Assembly (NCBI GenBank): GCA_944386785.1
Contig: CALXCM010000010.1
Span: 1 to 33,368, forward strand
DNA from: an uncultured Clostridia bacterium
GTDB lineage: Bacteria; Bacillota; Clostridia; TANB77; CAG-508
Length of the DNA: 33,368 nucleotides
Direction: 5' to 3'
Shown: in pieces, positions 16,906 through 25,500 of the stretch
Numbering within the stretch: position 1 is the first letter of the stretch
How the letters are laid out: every line of letters starts with the position of its first letter
Translations under genes and position numbers: made by a program
Notes under the pieces: generated by a model
What the model was told of the DNA's origin: nothing
The model's input: only the letters and a program-made list of their open reading frames with translations
Database searches by the model: none

Positions 16906-17487
16906 ATGAATGTATGTAGTAAATGCAAAAATGAAATAACAGGAGATATATACATATCAAAACTAAACAAAACAAAAATATTATGCAAAAATTGTTATTA
17001 TGCAGAAACATTTTGTATAACAATGTCAAAAATAATGCAAATAGACAAAAAATATAAAAATATAAATTTAAAAATATATAAAGAAAAATTAATATTAGAA
17101 ATTTACCAAGATAATAAGCAAAAAGATTTAAATAAAAAACTAGAAATAGAAAAGCAACAAGATAAACTAAAAGTGGTATTATTACCTGATAAAATCACTA
17201 AAATTATAGATATAAAAGATTTTGAAGAATTAATTTATATAATAAATAACCAAAAACAAGTAGGAATACCAAATCAAAAAGAAGTTAAATTACTTAGACA
17301 AAAATATAAACCGGGAACAAGAATAGAATTAATAAAAATGTATGATTATATAAATCCAGTATCCTCAGGAACAATAGGAAGTGTAGATTTTATAGATGAT
17401 ATTGGTAATATACATATGAAATGGGAAAACGGTAGCAGATTAAGTTTGATAGCTGGATTAGATGAATTTAGAATATTGGAGGATTAG
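16906..17487 (+). CDS. Zinc-ribbon protein with C-terminal DUF4314 domain
   Basis: 193 residues. N-terminal four-cysteine ribbon (CSKCK at residues 4-8, CKNCYY at about 27-32), a Lys-rich middle, and a C-terminal DUF4314 domain from about residue 125: LLRQKYKPGTRIELIKMYD, PVSSGTIGSVDFIDDIGNIHMKWENGS. DUF4314 is an SH3-like small domain usually found as a free 70-90-residue protein on plasmids and phages, so the fusion is unusual. Start after AAGGAG; the stop overlaps the ribosome-binding region of the next gene. Confidence 0.75.
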   Translation: MNVCSKCKNEITGDIYISKLNKTKILCKNCYYAETFCITMSKIMQIDKKYKNINLKIYKEKLILEIYQDNKQKDLNKKLEIEKQQDKLKVVLLPDKITKIIDIKDFEELIYIINNQKQVGIPNQKEVKLLRQKYKPGTRIELIKMYDYINPVSSGTIGSVDFIDDIGNIHMKWENGSRLSLIAGLDEFRILED

Positions 17488-17491
17488 GAAT

Positions 17492-17767
17492 ATGAAATTT
17501 AAAATAATGTACGATTTAAAAACTAATATAAGTTCAGCAAAAAAAATTATAAGTAAGACAAATTATTATGTAGGATTAACAAAAATATGTCCAAGATGTA
17601 ACAAAGCAATTATTGGATATTCGGCAATAAGTAGAGAAGATAATAAAACAGAAATATGTAGTAATTGTGGAACATTAGAATCTTTAGAGCAATTTATAAA
17701 ATTTAATAAGGAGAAACAAAAAAATGGAAAAGAAAAAAATACAAAACATAATAAGAGAATTAAATGA
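17492..17767 (+). CDS. Small zinc-ribbon protein
   Basis: 91 residues. A phage-type ribbon CPRCN...SAISREDNKTEICSNCGTLESLEQF occupies the middle, and the tail is Lys/Asn-rich. ATG at 17492 is 8 nt after GGAGGA (17478-17483); the upstream in-frame ATG at 17462 would overlap the previous gene and has no site. Translation is probably coupled with both neighbours. Similar small ribbons are frequent in phage and ICE early operons; function unknown. Confidence 0.7.
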   Translation: MKFKIMYDLKTNISSAKKIISKTNYYVGLTKICPRCNKAIIGYSAISREDNKTEICSNCGTLESLEQFIKFNKEKQKNGKEKNTKHNKRIK

Positions 17768-17960
17768 TATATCAACTAAATATACCAATAACGAAATAAT
17801 AATAGCAATTTATATTTGGATTAGATATGGAACAACTACATTTAATAACTATATAGATGAAACAGAACTAAATAAAATTTTTGAAGAAATAAAGAATTAT
17901 ACAACGATATTTGATGAACAACTAAATTATAACATAGATAAAATTTTAAATGATGATTAA
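17724..17960 (+). CDS. Hypothetical protein
   Basis: 78 residues, acidic and Ile/Asn/Tyr-rich, mostly helical. AAGGAG (17708-17713) is about 10 nt upstream of the ATG. It overlaps the previous gene by 44 nt in another frame. No family recognised. Confidence 0.55.
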   Translation: MEKKKIQNIIRELNDISTKYTNNEIIIAIYIWIRYGTTTFNNYIDETELNKIFEEIKNYTTIFDEQLNYNIDKILNDD

Positions 17961-17987
17961 TAAATCATTTATAGGAGATGATTACAA

Positions 17988-18395
17988 TTGAACAAAATAA
18001 AGATATTAGTAATAGAACCAAAAAAAGAACCAGTTGTAAAATTTATAGCAGATGAAGAAAAAGATATATTAGAAATAATAGGACAAGAAATAGGATATAT
18101 AGAATTAGAAGAAAATGTAGATTTAATATACAATGATAACGCTAAAATTGATAATTTAGATTTCAATAGAGTAATAAAAGATGATATTATATGTGGTACA
18201 TTTGTTATAGCAGGAAATAAAAATGATGACTGGTGTTCATTAGAAGATAGTAAAATACAAAAATATAAAAAGATATTTGCATTAAAAAATGATACTGGAA
18301 TAATAGAATTTTTTAGAGATGTAGTAAAAGAAAGCAGTAAGTTATTAGACCTAAATTTAAAAAATGTGGAAAGGTGGAGAAAAAATATAAAATGA
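17988..18395 (+). CDS. DUF3846-like protein, second copy
   Basis: 135 residues. A closer fit to DUF3846 than the copy at 16546: KILVIEPKKEPVVKFI, IGYIELEENVDLIYNDNAKIDNLDFNR, ICGTFVIAGNKNDDWCSLEDSKIQKY, plus a C-terminal helical extension of about 30 residues absent from the shorter copy. The start is TTG at 17988 with AGGAG about 12 nt upstream. The end overlaps the next gene. Confidence 0.72.
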   Translation: MNKIKILVIEPKKEPVVKFIADEEKDILEIIGQEIGYIELEENVDLIYNDNAKIDNLDFNRVIKDDIICGTFVIAGNKNDDWCSLEDSKIQKYKKIFALKNDTGIIEFFRDVVKESSKLLDLNLKNVERWRKNIK

Positions 18396-18841
18396 ATGAT
18401 AAAGAAAAAAGAGAAAAAGATTTATTAGAAGAATTAGCAGTACTTTATAAAAATGACATTTCAAATAAAGACATAAAAATAGACAGTAAAAAAATAGAAG
18501 AAAAAAGAAAAGCAAATGTAAAAGATTATTTTAAAGGATTTTACAAAGAATTTGAAATATACAGAGAAGAAAAAACAAAAGAAATCCCTGTAATATTAAG
18601 ATTATATGAAAATTTTATAGAAGAAATATATCAACCAAGTAAAAGATATAAACTAGCACTAAAAATAAGAAATGAAATAAATACAGATATAGAAAAGACA
18701 TTTACGAAAGAACAAAAAGAAATAATGAAACAATTTAAAGAGTGTGAAAGTATATTAATAGATGATATGGTACAAGAAGCATTTGTATATGGTTATGCAA
18801 TGTGTTGTCAACTAAAAGAAGAAGCTACAAAAAAATATTAA
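18374..18841 (+). CDS. DUF6809-like protein
   Basis: About 155 residues, charged N-terminal half and a C-terminal helical domain (LRLYENFIEEIYQPSKRYKL, TKEQKEIMKQFKECES, EAFVYGYAMCCQLKEEA) typical of DUF6809-type proteins of mobile elements. Either GTG at 18374 or ATG at 18392 could be the start; ribosome-binding spacing favours neither clearly. A shorter homologue lies on the opposite strand at 19274. Function unknown. Confidence 0.65.
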   Translation: MEKKYKMNDKEKREKDLLEELAVLYKNDISNKDIKIDSKKIEEKRKANVKDYFKGFYKEFEIYREEKTKEIPVILRLYENFIEEIYQPSKRYKLALKIRNEINTDIEKTFTKEQKEIMKQFKECESILIDDMVQEAFVYGYAMCCQLKEEATKKY

Positions 18842-18868
18842 ATAATTATTAGTTAAGGAGAATAAAAC

Positions 18869-18997
18869 ATGACAAAAAAACAAAAAGAAGCAATAGAATA
18901 TTTTGAAGGAAAAATACTAGAAGAAGGAGATAATATAACAATTACAGTTGATTTTATAGAGAATCTAGAAATAATCTTAAATATGCTAAAAAGATAA
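18869..18997 (+). CDS. Small hypothetical protein (42 residues)
   Basis: ATG 8 nt after AAGGAG (18855-18860). The product begins MTKKQKEAIEYFEGK and is acidic in the middle. It is the last gene of the rightward series. No family recognised, but the strong ribosome-binding site supports translation. Confidence 0.55.
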   Translation: MTKKQKEAIEYFEGKILEEGDNITITVDFIENLEIILNMLKR

Positions 18998-19033
18998 GAT
19001 AAAAAATAATAAAAAAATATCATTAATATAATT

Positions 19034-19058
19034 AAAAAAATCTTGTTATTAATAACAA
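19034..19058 (-). terminator. Probable terminator for the leftward DUF6809-like gene
   Basis: A perfect 16-bp palindrome TTGTTATTAATAACAA (19043-19058); on the minus strand it is followed by GATTTTTTT. Confidence 0.5.
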
Positions 19059-19103
19059 AAAAATGTCTTTTATCAACTAAAAAATAAATAATAAAAAAAT
19101 AAT

Positions 19104-19215
19104 AATGGAAAAAGTGGACTTTTTTTAAAAACTTTAAAAATTTATAGTTAAAAATATTATAGTAATAAATAGTAAATTATATAAAAGTTTTTTTTATTTC
19201 TCCACTTTTTCCATT
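19104..19215. repeat. 15-bp perfect inverted repeat with 82-nt spacer
   Basis: AATGGAAAAAGTGGA at 19104-19118 and its complement at 19201-19215, each bordered on the inside by a run of seven or eight T or A. It sits between convergent genes. Confidence 0.65.
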
Positions 19216-19273
19216 TGTAATATTTTTTGTAATTAAGATATGATATGTTTTTGATATTTATTTTACTAATATA

Positions 19274-19576
19274 TTAGGTAATATGTAGATTTTTTTTGTT
19301 AGGTAAGTCATTAAAGTTTTTTAAACTTTCAACAATTAAATTTGTTGCTAAAGAATAAGCAAACTTAAATGTTTCTTTTGTTAGTACATCAGTTCTATCA
19401 TTTTCAAGGTCACTAATTTTGTTTAATAATTCTTTTTGTTCTTTAGTTAAAGTAGGTAATAATAGATTTTCAAATTCTACTACTTTTTTTGATATTTCTA
19501 AATTTTCTGGTGTCATATCATATATATCATTAATATATGTATCATACAGTTTTAATATAGTTTTATCATCTTTCAT
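19274..19576 (-). CDS. DUF6809-like protein, short leftward paralogue
   Basis: 100 residues. LYDTYINDIYDMTPENLEI, TKEQKELLNKISDLEN and ETFKFAYSLATNLIVESL follow the same order as the C-terminal domain of the protein encoded at 18374, so the two are paralogues on opposite strands. It has its own promoter (TGTTATAAT near 19620) with a palindrome over the -35 region. Role unknown. Confidence 0.65.
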   Translation of the reverse strand: MKDDKTILKLYDTYINDIYDMTPENLEISKKVVEFENLLLPTLTKEQKELLNKISDLENDRTDVLTKETFKFAYSLATNLIVESLKNFNDLPNKKNLHIT

Positions 19577-19619
19577 ATCTAATCATACCCTTTCATTTTT
19601 TTATTTTGTGATTTTTTAA

Positions 19620-19655
19620 ATTATAACATAGGATATAAAAAAGGGTAACCGGTTA
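19620..19655 (-). promoter_or_regulatory. Promoter with palindromic operator for the leftward DUF6809-like gene
   Basis: Minus strand extended -10 TG-T-TATAAT (19628-19620). The palindrome TAACCGGTTA at 19646-19655 overlaps the -35 position (17-nt spacing), as expected of a repressor-binding site. Confidence 0.55.
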
Positions 19656-19663
19656 AAAAAATA

Positions 19664-19696
19664 TATATAAAAAGAGTAAGCAATAATCTTACTCTT
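19664..19696 (-). terminator. Terminator of the repressor gene
   Basis: 9-bp stem AAGAGTAAG/CTTACTCTT (19672-19680 with 19688-19696); on the minus strand a T run follows, at the end of the repressor transcript. Confidence 0.7.
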
Positions 19697-19811
19697 GTAT
19701 ATATGCTATATTACCTCATAATCGTATATTTAATCAGTTTTAGTAAATAATCAATGTAATTTTATTAAACAAATACAAAATCAGGGGTAAAACGAAGGTA
19801 GTTTGTTTTAA

Positions 19812-20153
19812 CTACTGATTAGACAAGTAATCTAAATAGTTAGAAAATTGTTTTTTATTTTCAGCAGATAATGAATTGTATTTATCAATTATATTATTTA
19901 TTTCAATGTCTTTGGTATTTAAGTCTTTAACAGTACTAGGGTTGTTGGTTCTTTCAAGTAGGTAATCAGTACTACAATTAAAATATTCAGCAAGTTTTAT
20001 TAATGTTTCAATATTAGGTTTACTCTTACCAGTTTCGTAGTGTGATATTAATTCTTGCGAAACTTCTATATCAACAGATAACTTGGTTTGAGTTATATTT
20101 TTCTTTTCTCTTATTTGTCTTAAGTTATCCATTTTAAAATTTTTAAAATCCAT
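19812..20153 (-). CDS. Cro/CI-type (XRE) helix-turn-helix repressor
   Basis: 113 residues. N-terminal XRE domain: LRQIREKKNITQTKLSVDI, VSQELISHYETGKSKPNIETLIKLAEYFNCSTDYLL, a classic five-helix DNA-binding domain, then a short helical tail (YNSLSAENKKQFSNYLDYL) that may dimerise. There is no peptidase domain, so induction would not be by self-cleavage. Start at 20153 with GGAGGT 7 nt upstream; an in-frame ATG at 20180 overlaps the promoter. It is transcribed away from the sortase module and probably controls itself and that module. Confidence 0.92.
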   Translation of the reverse strand: MDFKNFKMDNLRQIREKKNITQTKLSVDIEVSQELISHYETGKSKPNIETLIKLAEYFNCSTDYLLERTNNPSTVKDLNTKDIEINNIIDKYNSLSAENKKQFSNYLDYLSNQ

Positions 20154-20178
20154 ATTGTTACCTCCAAAAACTATCATC

Positions 20179-20215
20179 ATTATAACTGGTATAAGTCTAT
20201 GTACTAGAACATAGA
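20179..20215 (-). promoter_or_regulatory. Repressor promoter and dyad operator
   Basis: Minus strand TATAAT at 20184-20179. The dyad TCTATGT-ACTAGA-ACATAGA (20196-20215) covers the -35 region, so the repressor probably represses its own gene. Confidence 0.6.
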
Positions 20216-20247
20216 ATAATACTTTTTGAAAATATTATTAGCAAGAC

Positions 20248-20276
20248 TTGTAAAAAATATTGATTAGTGTTATATT
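20248..20276 (+). promoter_or_regulatory. Promoter of the coiled-coil/sortase module
   Basis: TTGTAA (20248-20253), 17-nt spacer, TG-T-TATATT ending at 20276. It lies 56 nt upstream of the first ATG. Confidence 0.7.
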
Positions 20277-20331
20277 GAAGAGGAATAATTAATTATTTTG
20301 TCGAAAGACAGAAAACGAAAGGGGTGAAAAT

Positions 20332-21519
20332 ATGGGAGATTTTTATAGTCCAGTAACAGGTTTTCATTATGGTAGTAAAGAGCAAAAAGAAGCAATGGAA
20401 AAGAAGTATATGGCAGACCTTGAAAATAAAAAACTAAAGGAATTACAAAAAGCTAATCAAATACAACAACAAAACGCGTTTTTAAAACAACAAGAACAGC
20501 AAGAACAACAAAGACAAGCAAGAGAAAATGCTAGGATAATGGCTGAAGCAACTAGACAAGCTGAAAAAGACAGATATAATAATGAACTAGAAATGGAAAA
20601 GATACGACAAGAACATGATAAGAAAATGCGATTTTATAGACTATGTGATGATTTTGGAATAGATTATGAGGACATATACCAATTCGAACTTTGGCTAAAA
20701 TTACTAAGTAAAAAAACTATACAAGAATATCAAAATACACTAGAAGAAGTTAAAGAACTAGTAGAAACAGATGAAGTAAAAAATATATATACTAAAGCTG
20801 ATGAAACAGAGAATAAATTGCAAAATATAGAAAATGAACTAGAACAGTTAAAAAATATTTCAATACCAGGAGTAAAAAATAATGGTGTAGAAGTTTCAGA
20901 AACAAAAGAAAAAATAGAGGAGTTAATAGATGAAAATAACAAATTAATTCCTAGTGTAAGAAATTATTTAATAGGGATTACTATAATTACACTAATAATA
21001 TTTGGTTTTACAATTGATACATTTGGGGTAGCTGTTTTAATTATTGGGGGAATATTGGATTTAATATTTTTGGATAGATTACTTAGACTTAAGAATGGTT
21101 CAAAATTAGCAAAAGAAGCAGTTAATGATGCAAAAGATAAAGAAAAAAGACTATTAGAAGAAAAGAAAAAATACGAAAAACAATTAGCTAGAGAAGAAGA
21201 AGAAATTGACAAATTAACAAAATTTAATTTTCAACAACTAGAAAACGATAAAAAATATGAAAATTTATTAGAAAGATATGAAAAAGCTATGTCTTTTGCA
21301 CAAGAAGGATATACACCAAATCAAGAAGAGTTTTATACATTTAGGGTAAATCATTATAATAGAGATTTTGAAGTTTTGCTAAAAAAATTGGAATTGAAGT
21401 TAAAAAATATAAATAAAGATGAAATTGTAAATTATGGAACAAAAGAAGATTACATAGACTTTATAGAAAACGCTATATCAAAACTAGAAAATGATTTGCA
21501 AGAGTATCAAGAGAGTTAA
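20332..21519 (+). CDS. Coiled-coil membrane protein
   Basis: 395 residues, no recognised family. Long Gln/Glu/Lys-rich coiled coil at about 20-110 (a dense Gln stretch near 43-60), a second charged coil to about 205, a hydrophobic hairpin of two membrane segments at about 213-250 (LIGITIITLIIFGFTI and FGVAVLIIGGILDLIFL), then another coiled coil to the end. Both coils would lie on the same side of the membrane, probably cytoplasmic, as there is no signal peptide. AAAGGGG precedes the ATG. First gene of the four-gene surface module; the layout suggests a membrane scaffold or sensor, by inference only. Confidence 0.75.
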   Translation: MGDFYSPVTGFHYGSKEQKEAMEKKYMADLENKKLKELQKANQIQQQNAFLKQQEQQEQQRQARENARIMAEATRQAEKDRYNNELEMEKIRQEHDKKMRFYRLCDDFGIDYEDIYQFELWLKLLSKKTIQEYQNTLEEVKELVETDEVKNIYTKADETENKLQNIENELEQLKNISIPGVKNNGVEVSETKEKIEELIDENNKLIPSVRNYLIGITIITLIIFGFTIDTFGVAVLIIGGILDLIFLDRLLRLKNGSKLAKEAVNDAKDKEKRLLEEKKKYEKQLAREEEEIDKLTKFNFQQLENDKKYENLLERYEKAMSFAQEGYTPNQEEFYTFRVNHYNRDFEVLLKKLELKLKNINKDEIVNYGTKEDYIDFIENAISKLENDLQEYQES

Positions 21520-21557
21520 TAAAATAATAAAAAGATAAAAGAAAAGAGGTAGAAAAA

Positions 21558-23024
21558 ATGTTAAAAACAAAAGTAAAATTTATGATAATAGCTTTAGGAT
21601 TTTTTGTTGCATTATGCTTATTTAATACAAATACAGTAAATGCGGCAACAGAAGATTTACAAAATATATTAGATTTAATACCAAATGAAATAAAATTAGA
21701 TATAACAGAATTAGAAGGTACAAAAATGATAGATGAAATAAGTACAACAAAAGGAGCTGATTTAATTGATAAACAAATAAAGGAATTACTAAAAGAAAAC
21801 AATATTTCATTAGATGGAGTAAATATTGTAACACAATACACTCCTATTTATGGAACAGATGAAGACTATTTAAATATGCATAATGCTAATATTGTAATAC
21901 AAAAAAATGGAGAAATGTTAACAAAAAAAATATCAGTAGTTTATAAAAATTCTAATCAATATAATAATATTGATGAACAATATGTTAAGAATTTAAAAAT
22001 AAATCATCCGGACTATATTGAAGTGGATTTAGACAAAATAGATGCTATTTATGATAATTTTTGTATAGAAATGTCAAATCTTATAAATAATTATTATACA
22101 AATATAGTAAATGATAATTCAGTAGAATTAAATATTGGATATAGTGCAGGATGGACTGAATATGGAATTTTTGTAGGAATAGGAGAAGGTAATACCGGTT
22201 TAGGTATATTTAAGAATGAAATTTTATATAACGTAGTAGATATACCTAGAAATTTAACAAATATATTAGTTCCGGTAATAGATGTTCCTAATACAATAAA
22301 TGAAGAAGATTTAAAAGAATATGTGTTAAGTATAATAAACAACTATATAAATAAAAGTGGTTATCAAGAGCCAGTGGAATCTACACAATGTACATTAAAA
22401 AAAGGAGCAACTGTAAAAGGGGTGGATATTCCTAACGGTTATACAATTACTTTTAATGGAACAGACAGTTATGATTTAATAATAAGACAAGAAGAAAGTA
22501 CATTACAAATAAAAGATGAAGCAACAAACATAAAAATAGATACAACAACAGCAGTATTACCAGTAAATACAAAACTAGTAGCAGATGAAATTAAAGAAGG
22601 AGAAACATTTAATTTAGCAACAAAAGTATTGAAAGATTTAGTTGATAAAATCAATGTATATGACATTACATTACAAAGTAATGGAGTAAAAGTACAACCA
22701 AATGGAAAGGTAAAAGTAAGCATACCGATACCAGAAGGAATGGACACAAATAATTTAGTAGTATATAGAATAGACGAAGCAGGAAACAAAACAGAATATA
22801 TAGTAACAGTAGAAACAATAGATAATATACAATATGCAACATTTGAAACTGACCATTTTAGCATTTATGTTTTAGGAGAAAAAATTAATACACCAACTGC
22901 AGTAGCAGAAGGAGAAAAAGATGATACACCAAAAACAGGAACAAATAATGTAGTATTAAATAATTTAGGTTTAATAGTGGGATTAGGAACGGTAGCAATA
23001 ATAACTAAAGGATTTATAAAATAA
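21558..23024 (+). CDS. Secreted surface protein with PKTG sorting-like tail
   Basis: 488 residues. N-terminal signal peptide: KTKVKF, hydrophobic core MIIALGFFVALCLF, likely cut after VNA at about residue 30. The middle has no known family; a beta-rich domain near 400-445 (VQPNGKVKVSIPIPEGMD ... FETDHFSIYVL) is frequent in Firmicute surface proteins. The C-terminus has TPKTG at about 455 followed by a hydrophobic segment and a short KGFIK tail, a variant LPXTG signal. The sortase gene follows directly, so it is probably that enzyme's substrate. Confidence 0.85.
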   Translation: MLKTKVKFMIIALGFFVALCLFNTNTVNAATEDLQNILDLIPNEIKLDITELEGTKMIDEISTTKGADLIDKQIKELLKENNISLDGVNIVTQYTPIYGTDEDYLNMHNANIVIQKNGEMLTKKISVVYKNSNQYNNIDEQYVKNLKINHPDYIEVDLDKIDAIYDNFCIEMSNLINNYYTNIVNDNSVELNIGYSAGWTEYGIFVGIGEGNTGLGIFKNEILYNVVDIPRNLTNILVPVIDVPNTINEEDLKEYVLSIINNYINKSGYQEPVESTQCTLKKGATVKGVDIPNGYTITFNGTDSYDLIIRQEESTLQIKDEATNIKIDTTTAVLPVNTKLVADEIKEGETFNLATKVLKDLVDKINVYDITLQSNGVKVQPNGKVKVSIPIPEGMDTNNLVVYRIDEAGNKTEYIVTVETIDNIQYATFETDHFSIYVLGEKINTPTAVAEGEKDDTPKTGTNNVVLNNLGLIVGLGTVAIITKGFIK

Positions 23025-23043
23025 TTTTAGAAAAGAGGCTGAT

Positions 23044-23820
23044 ATGAAGAAGAAAGCAAAACATCAAGTAAAAACTAAAAATAAAAAATGTATATGTACA
23101 TTAATTTTTGCAATTATAATTATAAGTATAATAGCCTTTGTATATTACAAATATTACACAAACAAACAAAATAATAGCATTTTAGATAATATAAAAGTCG
23201 ATGAAACACAAATAACAGATACAGTAACTAAAAAAATGCTACAATTACAAAAACTAAAGAAAGAAAATAATGATATAGTTGCTTGGATAGAAATACCAAA
23301 TACTAAAATAAACTATCCTGTATTACAAACAACAGATAATGAATATTATATGACACATACATATAAAAAAGAGTATTCAGCAGATGGTTCTATATTCTTA
23401 GATAAAGATTATAACTGGGATTTACCTAGTAGCAATTTGTTAATATATGGACATAATAATAAAAATGGTAATATGTTTCAAGACTTATTAAAATATGAAG
23501 ATGAAAATTATTACAAAGAACATCCAACTATTGAATTTACAACGGTAAATGAAGATAGTAAGTATGAAATAATTGCAGTATTTAAATCGAGAGTCTATTA
23601 CAAAAGTGAACAAAATGTATTTAGATATTACTTTTTTATAAATGCAGAAAATGAAGCGGAATATAATTACTATGTAGAGGAAAGTAAAAAAGCAAGTTTG
23701 TATGATACAGGAAAAACGGCAAAATATGGAGAGCAATTACTAACTTTAAGCACTTGTGAATATTCGCAAGAAGATGGAAGATTTGTAATTGTAGCAAAGA
23801 AAGTAATTAACAATAAATAA
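23044..23820 (+). CDS. Class B sortase
   Basis: A 258-residue membrane-anchored cysteine transpeptidase that joins surface proteins to the cell wall or polymerises them. N-terminal membrane anchor at about 16-38, then the sortase domain: AWIEIPNTKINYPV, the SIFLD strand, YGHN with catalytic His at about 137, TLSTC with the nucleophile Cys at about 238, and DGRF with Arg at about 246. The pattern (N-terminal helices, TLSTCEYS) places it in class B. It starts 19 nt after the PKTG protein and was probably acquired with it as a cassette. Confidence 0.95.
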   Translation: MKKKAKHQVKTKNKKCICTLIFAIIIISIIAFVYYKYYTNKQNNSILDNIKVDETQITDTVTKKMLQLQKLKKENNDIVAWIEIPNTKINYPVLQTTDNEYYMTHTYKKEYSADGSIFLDKDYNWDLPSSNLLIYGHNNKNGNMFQDLLKYEDENYYKEHPTIEFTTVNEDSKYEIIAVFKSRVYYKSEQNVFRYYFFINAENEAEYNYYVEESKKASLYDTGKTAKYGEQLLTLSTCEYSQEDGRFVIVAKKVINNK

Positions 23821-23840
23821 AATATAGGAGTAAATAAAAA

Positions 23841-25385
23841 ATGGGGAAAATAGAAAAAATAGAAAAATTACAAAAACTAAAGGAAAGTGGAGCAATAACA
23901 GAACAAGAATTTAATGCTGAAAAAGAAAAGTTAATTAATAATAAAAGAACAAATAATAAAAAAATTAAAGTAATAATAGCAATTATGGTACTGGTTATAT
24001 TGATAGCTGGAGGAATATTTGCAACATATTATTTTAATAATAGTACAGAAACAAGTACAAATGAAAATAATGCAACAGAAACAACAGAAGAAGGATTTGA
24101 ACAAACGAGTGCTAATGTATATGCTAATGGTACAGATAATGTAAGTTTTGCTAATATGAATAGTGATGATGAAAACTATAATGGCACACAACAAGAAATA
24201 TTAAAATATTTTGATAATAATTATTTTGCATATTATTCATCATTAGCACAAAAATACCCACAAATTTTTAAAGAAGCAAAAGTTCAATTTAATTGTACAG
24301 TGGTAAAAGTATTAAATTCAACAGATGATGAGTTTTCAGTAGTTGTTACAGATTACTTTATGGACCAAGGAGCAGCGATTTCAGAAAATTTAGATGAATT
24401 AAATGAGAATTCATTACTTATATTAAAGGGAAAACAATTAAGTAAAAGATTAGTAAAAGGAGATTGGATAACTGTTTATGGTAGATACAATGATGTGGTT
24501 ACAAATGAAATAGACGGAAAAAGCTATACAATACCACAAGTAACAGCTATTAATGTTTTGCCAGAAGGTAGTCAAAGATTTGAATTTAATACAATAAAAA
24601 CAGTTGCAGAATATATTTTTGGAAAGGATATAAAAATAAACGAGCCAGTTTATGGACAGGATTACAGAGATGGAGAAACAATTAACGGTGTGGAACATTA
24701 TTATAATGGCGAAGATGCAAGTTTTTATAAGGTTACACTAGATAATCAATCAAATGCAAATTTTAAAGTATTCAATATGTATAAAGATAATGGTGTAATA
24801 ACATATAACAGAGTACATAATGGTTTATCAAATAATATACAAAAAAATCTTTGGGTATCAGCAGATTTTCAACATTATATAGTATCAACATATGATGAAG
24901 ATTTAAAATATGTATATATAGATTATTTTGATAAAAATTTAAATAAAGTATGGTCAAGAGAATTTCAATATACTTCTACTAAGGCTTTTGCAAGTCCTAT
25001 GGATTATACAGACGAACAAATGGCAGTAGTAATCGATAATGATTTATATTTAATAGATTTAGAAACTGGTGAAAATATAATTGAACCTGTAATAGTAGGA
25101 GAAAAAGTAAAAGTAAATATGATGGAAGATGGAATTATATTAATTGGAGATAATACGAAGGATACTATTATGAAAGTTGATTATACAGGAAAAGTGTTGT
25201 TTAGAACTGATACAAGTAATTTAACAACGATAGAAGGTGCTTCAACTCAAATAGTTAATGGAAAAATGGTAGTATATTTAACTGGTACTTGGACAGACCC
25301 AAGTGATGGTAGTTCATATCCAGATGCAGAATTTTTAGTTATAAATAATGATGGTACATTAGAAGTTGAAACAGAAGGATTTTAA
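23841..25385 (+). CDS. SHOCT-domain membrane protein with extracellular region
   Basis: 514 residues. N-terminal SHOCT-like hairpin (KIEKLQKLKESGAITEQEFNAEKEKL), one membrane segment at about 43-63 (KVIIAIMVLVILIAGGIFA), a Thr/Glu/Asn-rich linker, then a large extracellular region. The last 150 residues look like repeated beta blades (LKYVYIDYFDKNLNKVWSRE, DLYLIDLETGENI, GIILIGDNTKDTIMKVDYTGKV), perhaps a partial PQQ-like propeller. No sorting signal. It is the last gene of the surface module and may display a ligand-binding domain. Confidence 0.75.
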   Translation: MGKIEKIEKLQKLKESGAITEQEFNAEKEKLINNKRTNNKKIKVIIAIMVLVILIAGGIFATYYFNNSTETSTNENNATETTEEGFEQTSANVYANGTDNVSFANMNSDDENYNGTQQEILKYFDNNYFAYYSSLAQKYPQIFKEAKVQFNCTVVKVLNSTDDEFSVVVTDYFMDQGAAISENLDELNENSLLILKGKQLSKRLVKGDWITVYGRYNDVVTNEIDGKSYTIPQVTAINVLPEGSQRFEFNTIKTVAEYIFGKDIKINEPVYGQDYRDGETINGVEHYYNGEDASFYKVTLDNQSNANFKVFNMYKDNGVITYNRVHNGLSNNIQKNLWVSADFQHYIVSTYDEDLKYVYIDYFDKNLNKVWSREFQYTSTKAFASPMDYTDEQMAVVIDNDLYLIDLETGENIIEPVIVGEKVKVNMMEDGIILIGDNTKDTIMKVDYTGKVLFRTDTSNLTTIEGASTQIVNGKMVVYLTGTWTDPSDGSSYPDAEFLVINNDGTLEVETEGF

Positions 25386-25390
25386 ATAAA

Positions 25391-25424
25391 AAAGTTCACT
25401 AAACAAAAAAATTAGTGGACTTTT
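25391..25424 (+). terminator. Terminator of the sortase module
   Basis: 12-bp stem with one G-T pair (25391-25402 with 25412-25423) followed by T. Confidence 0.75.
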
Positions 25425-25500
25425 AAAATATTTCTTGGAAAAATAACTATATTATCATATAATAAATGCAATATATATATATGAAAGGATTTTTAAAGAT

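Noticed and set aside
18998..19273. CRISPR array or iteron set in the repetitive A+T region
   Set aside because: Repeats are single palindromes, not regularly spaced direct repeats with unique spacers.
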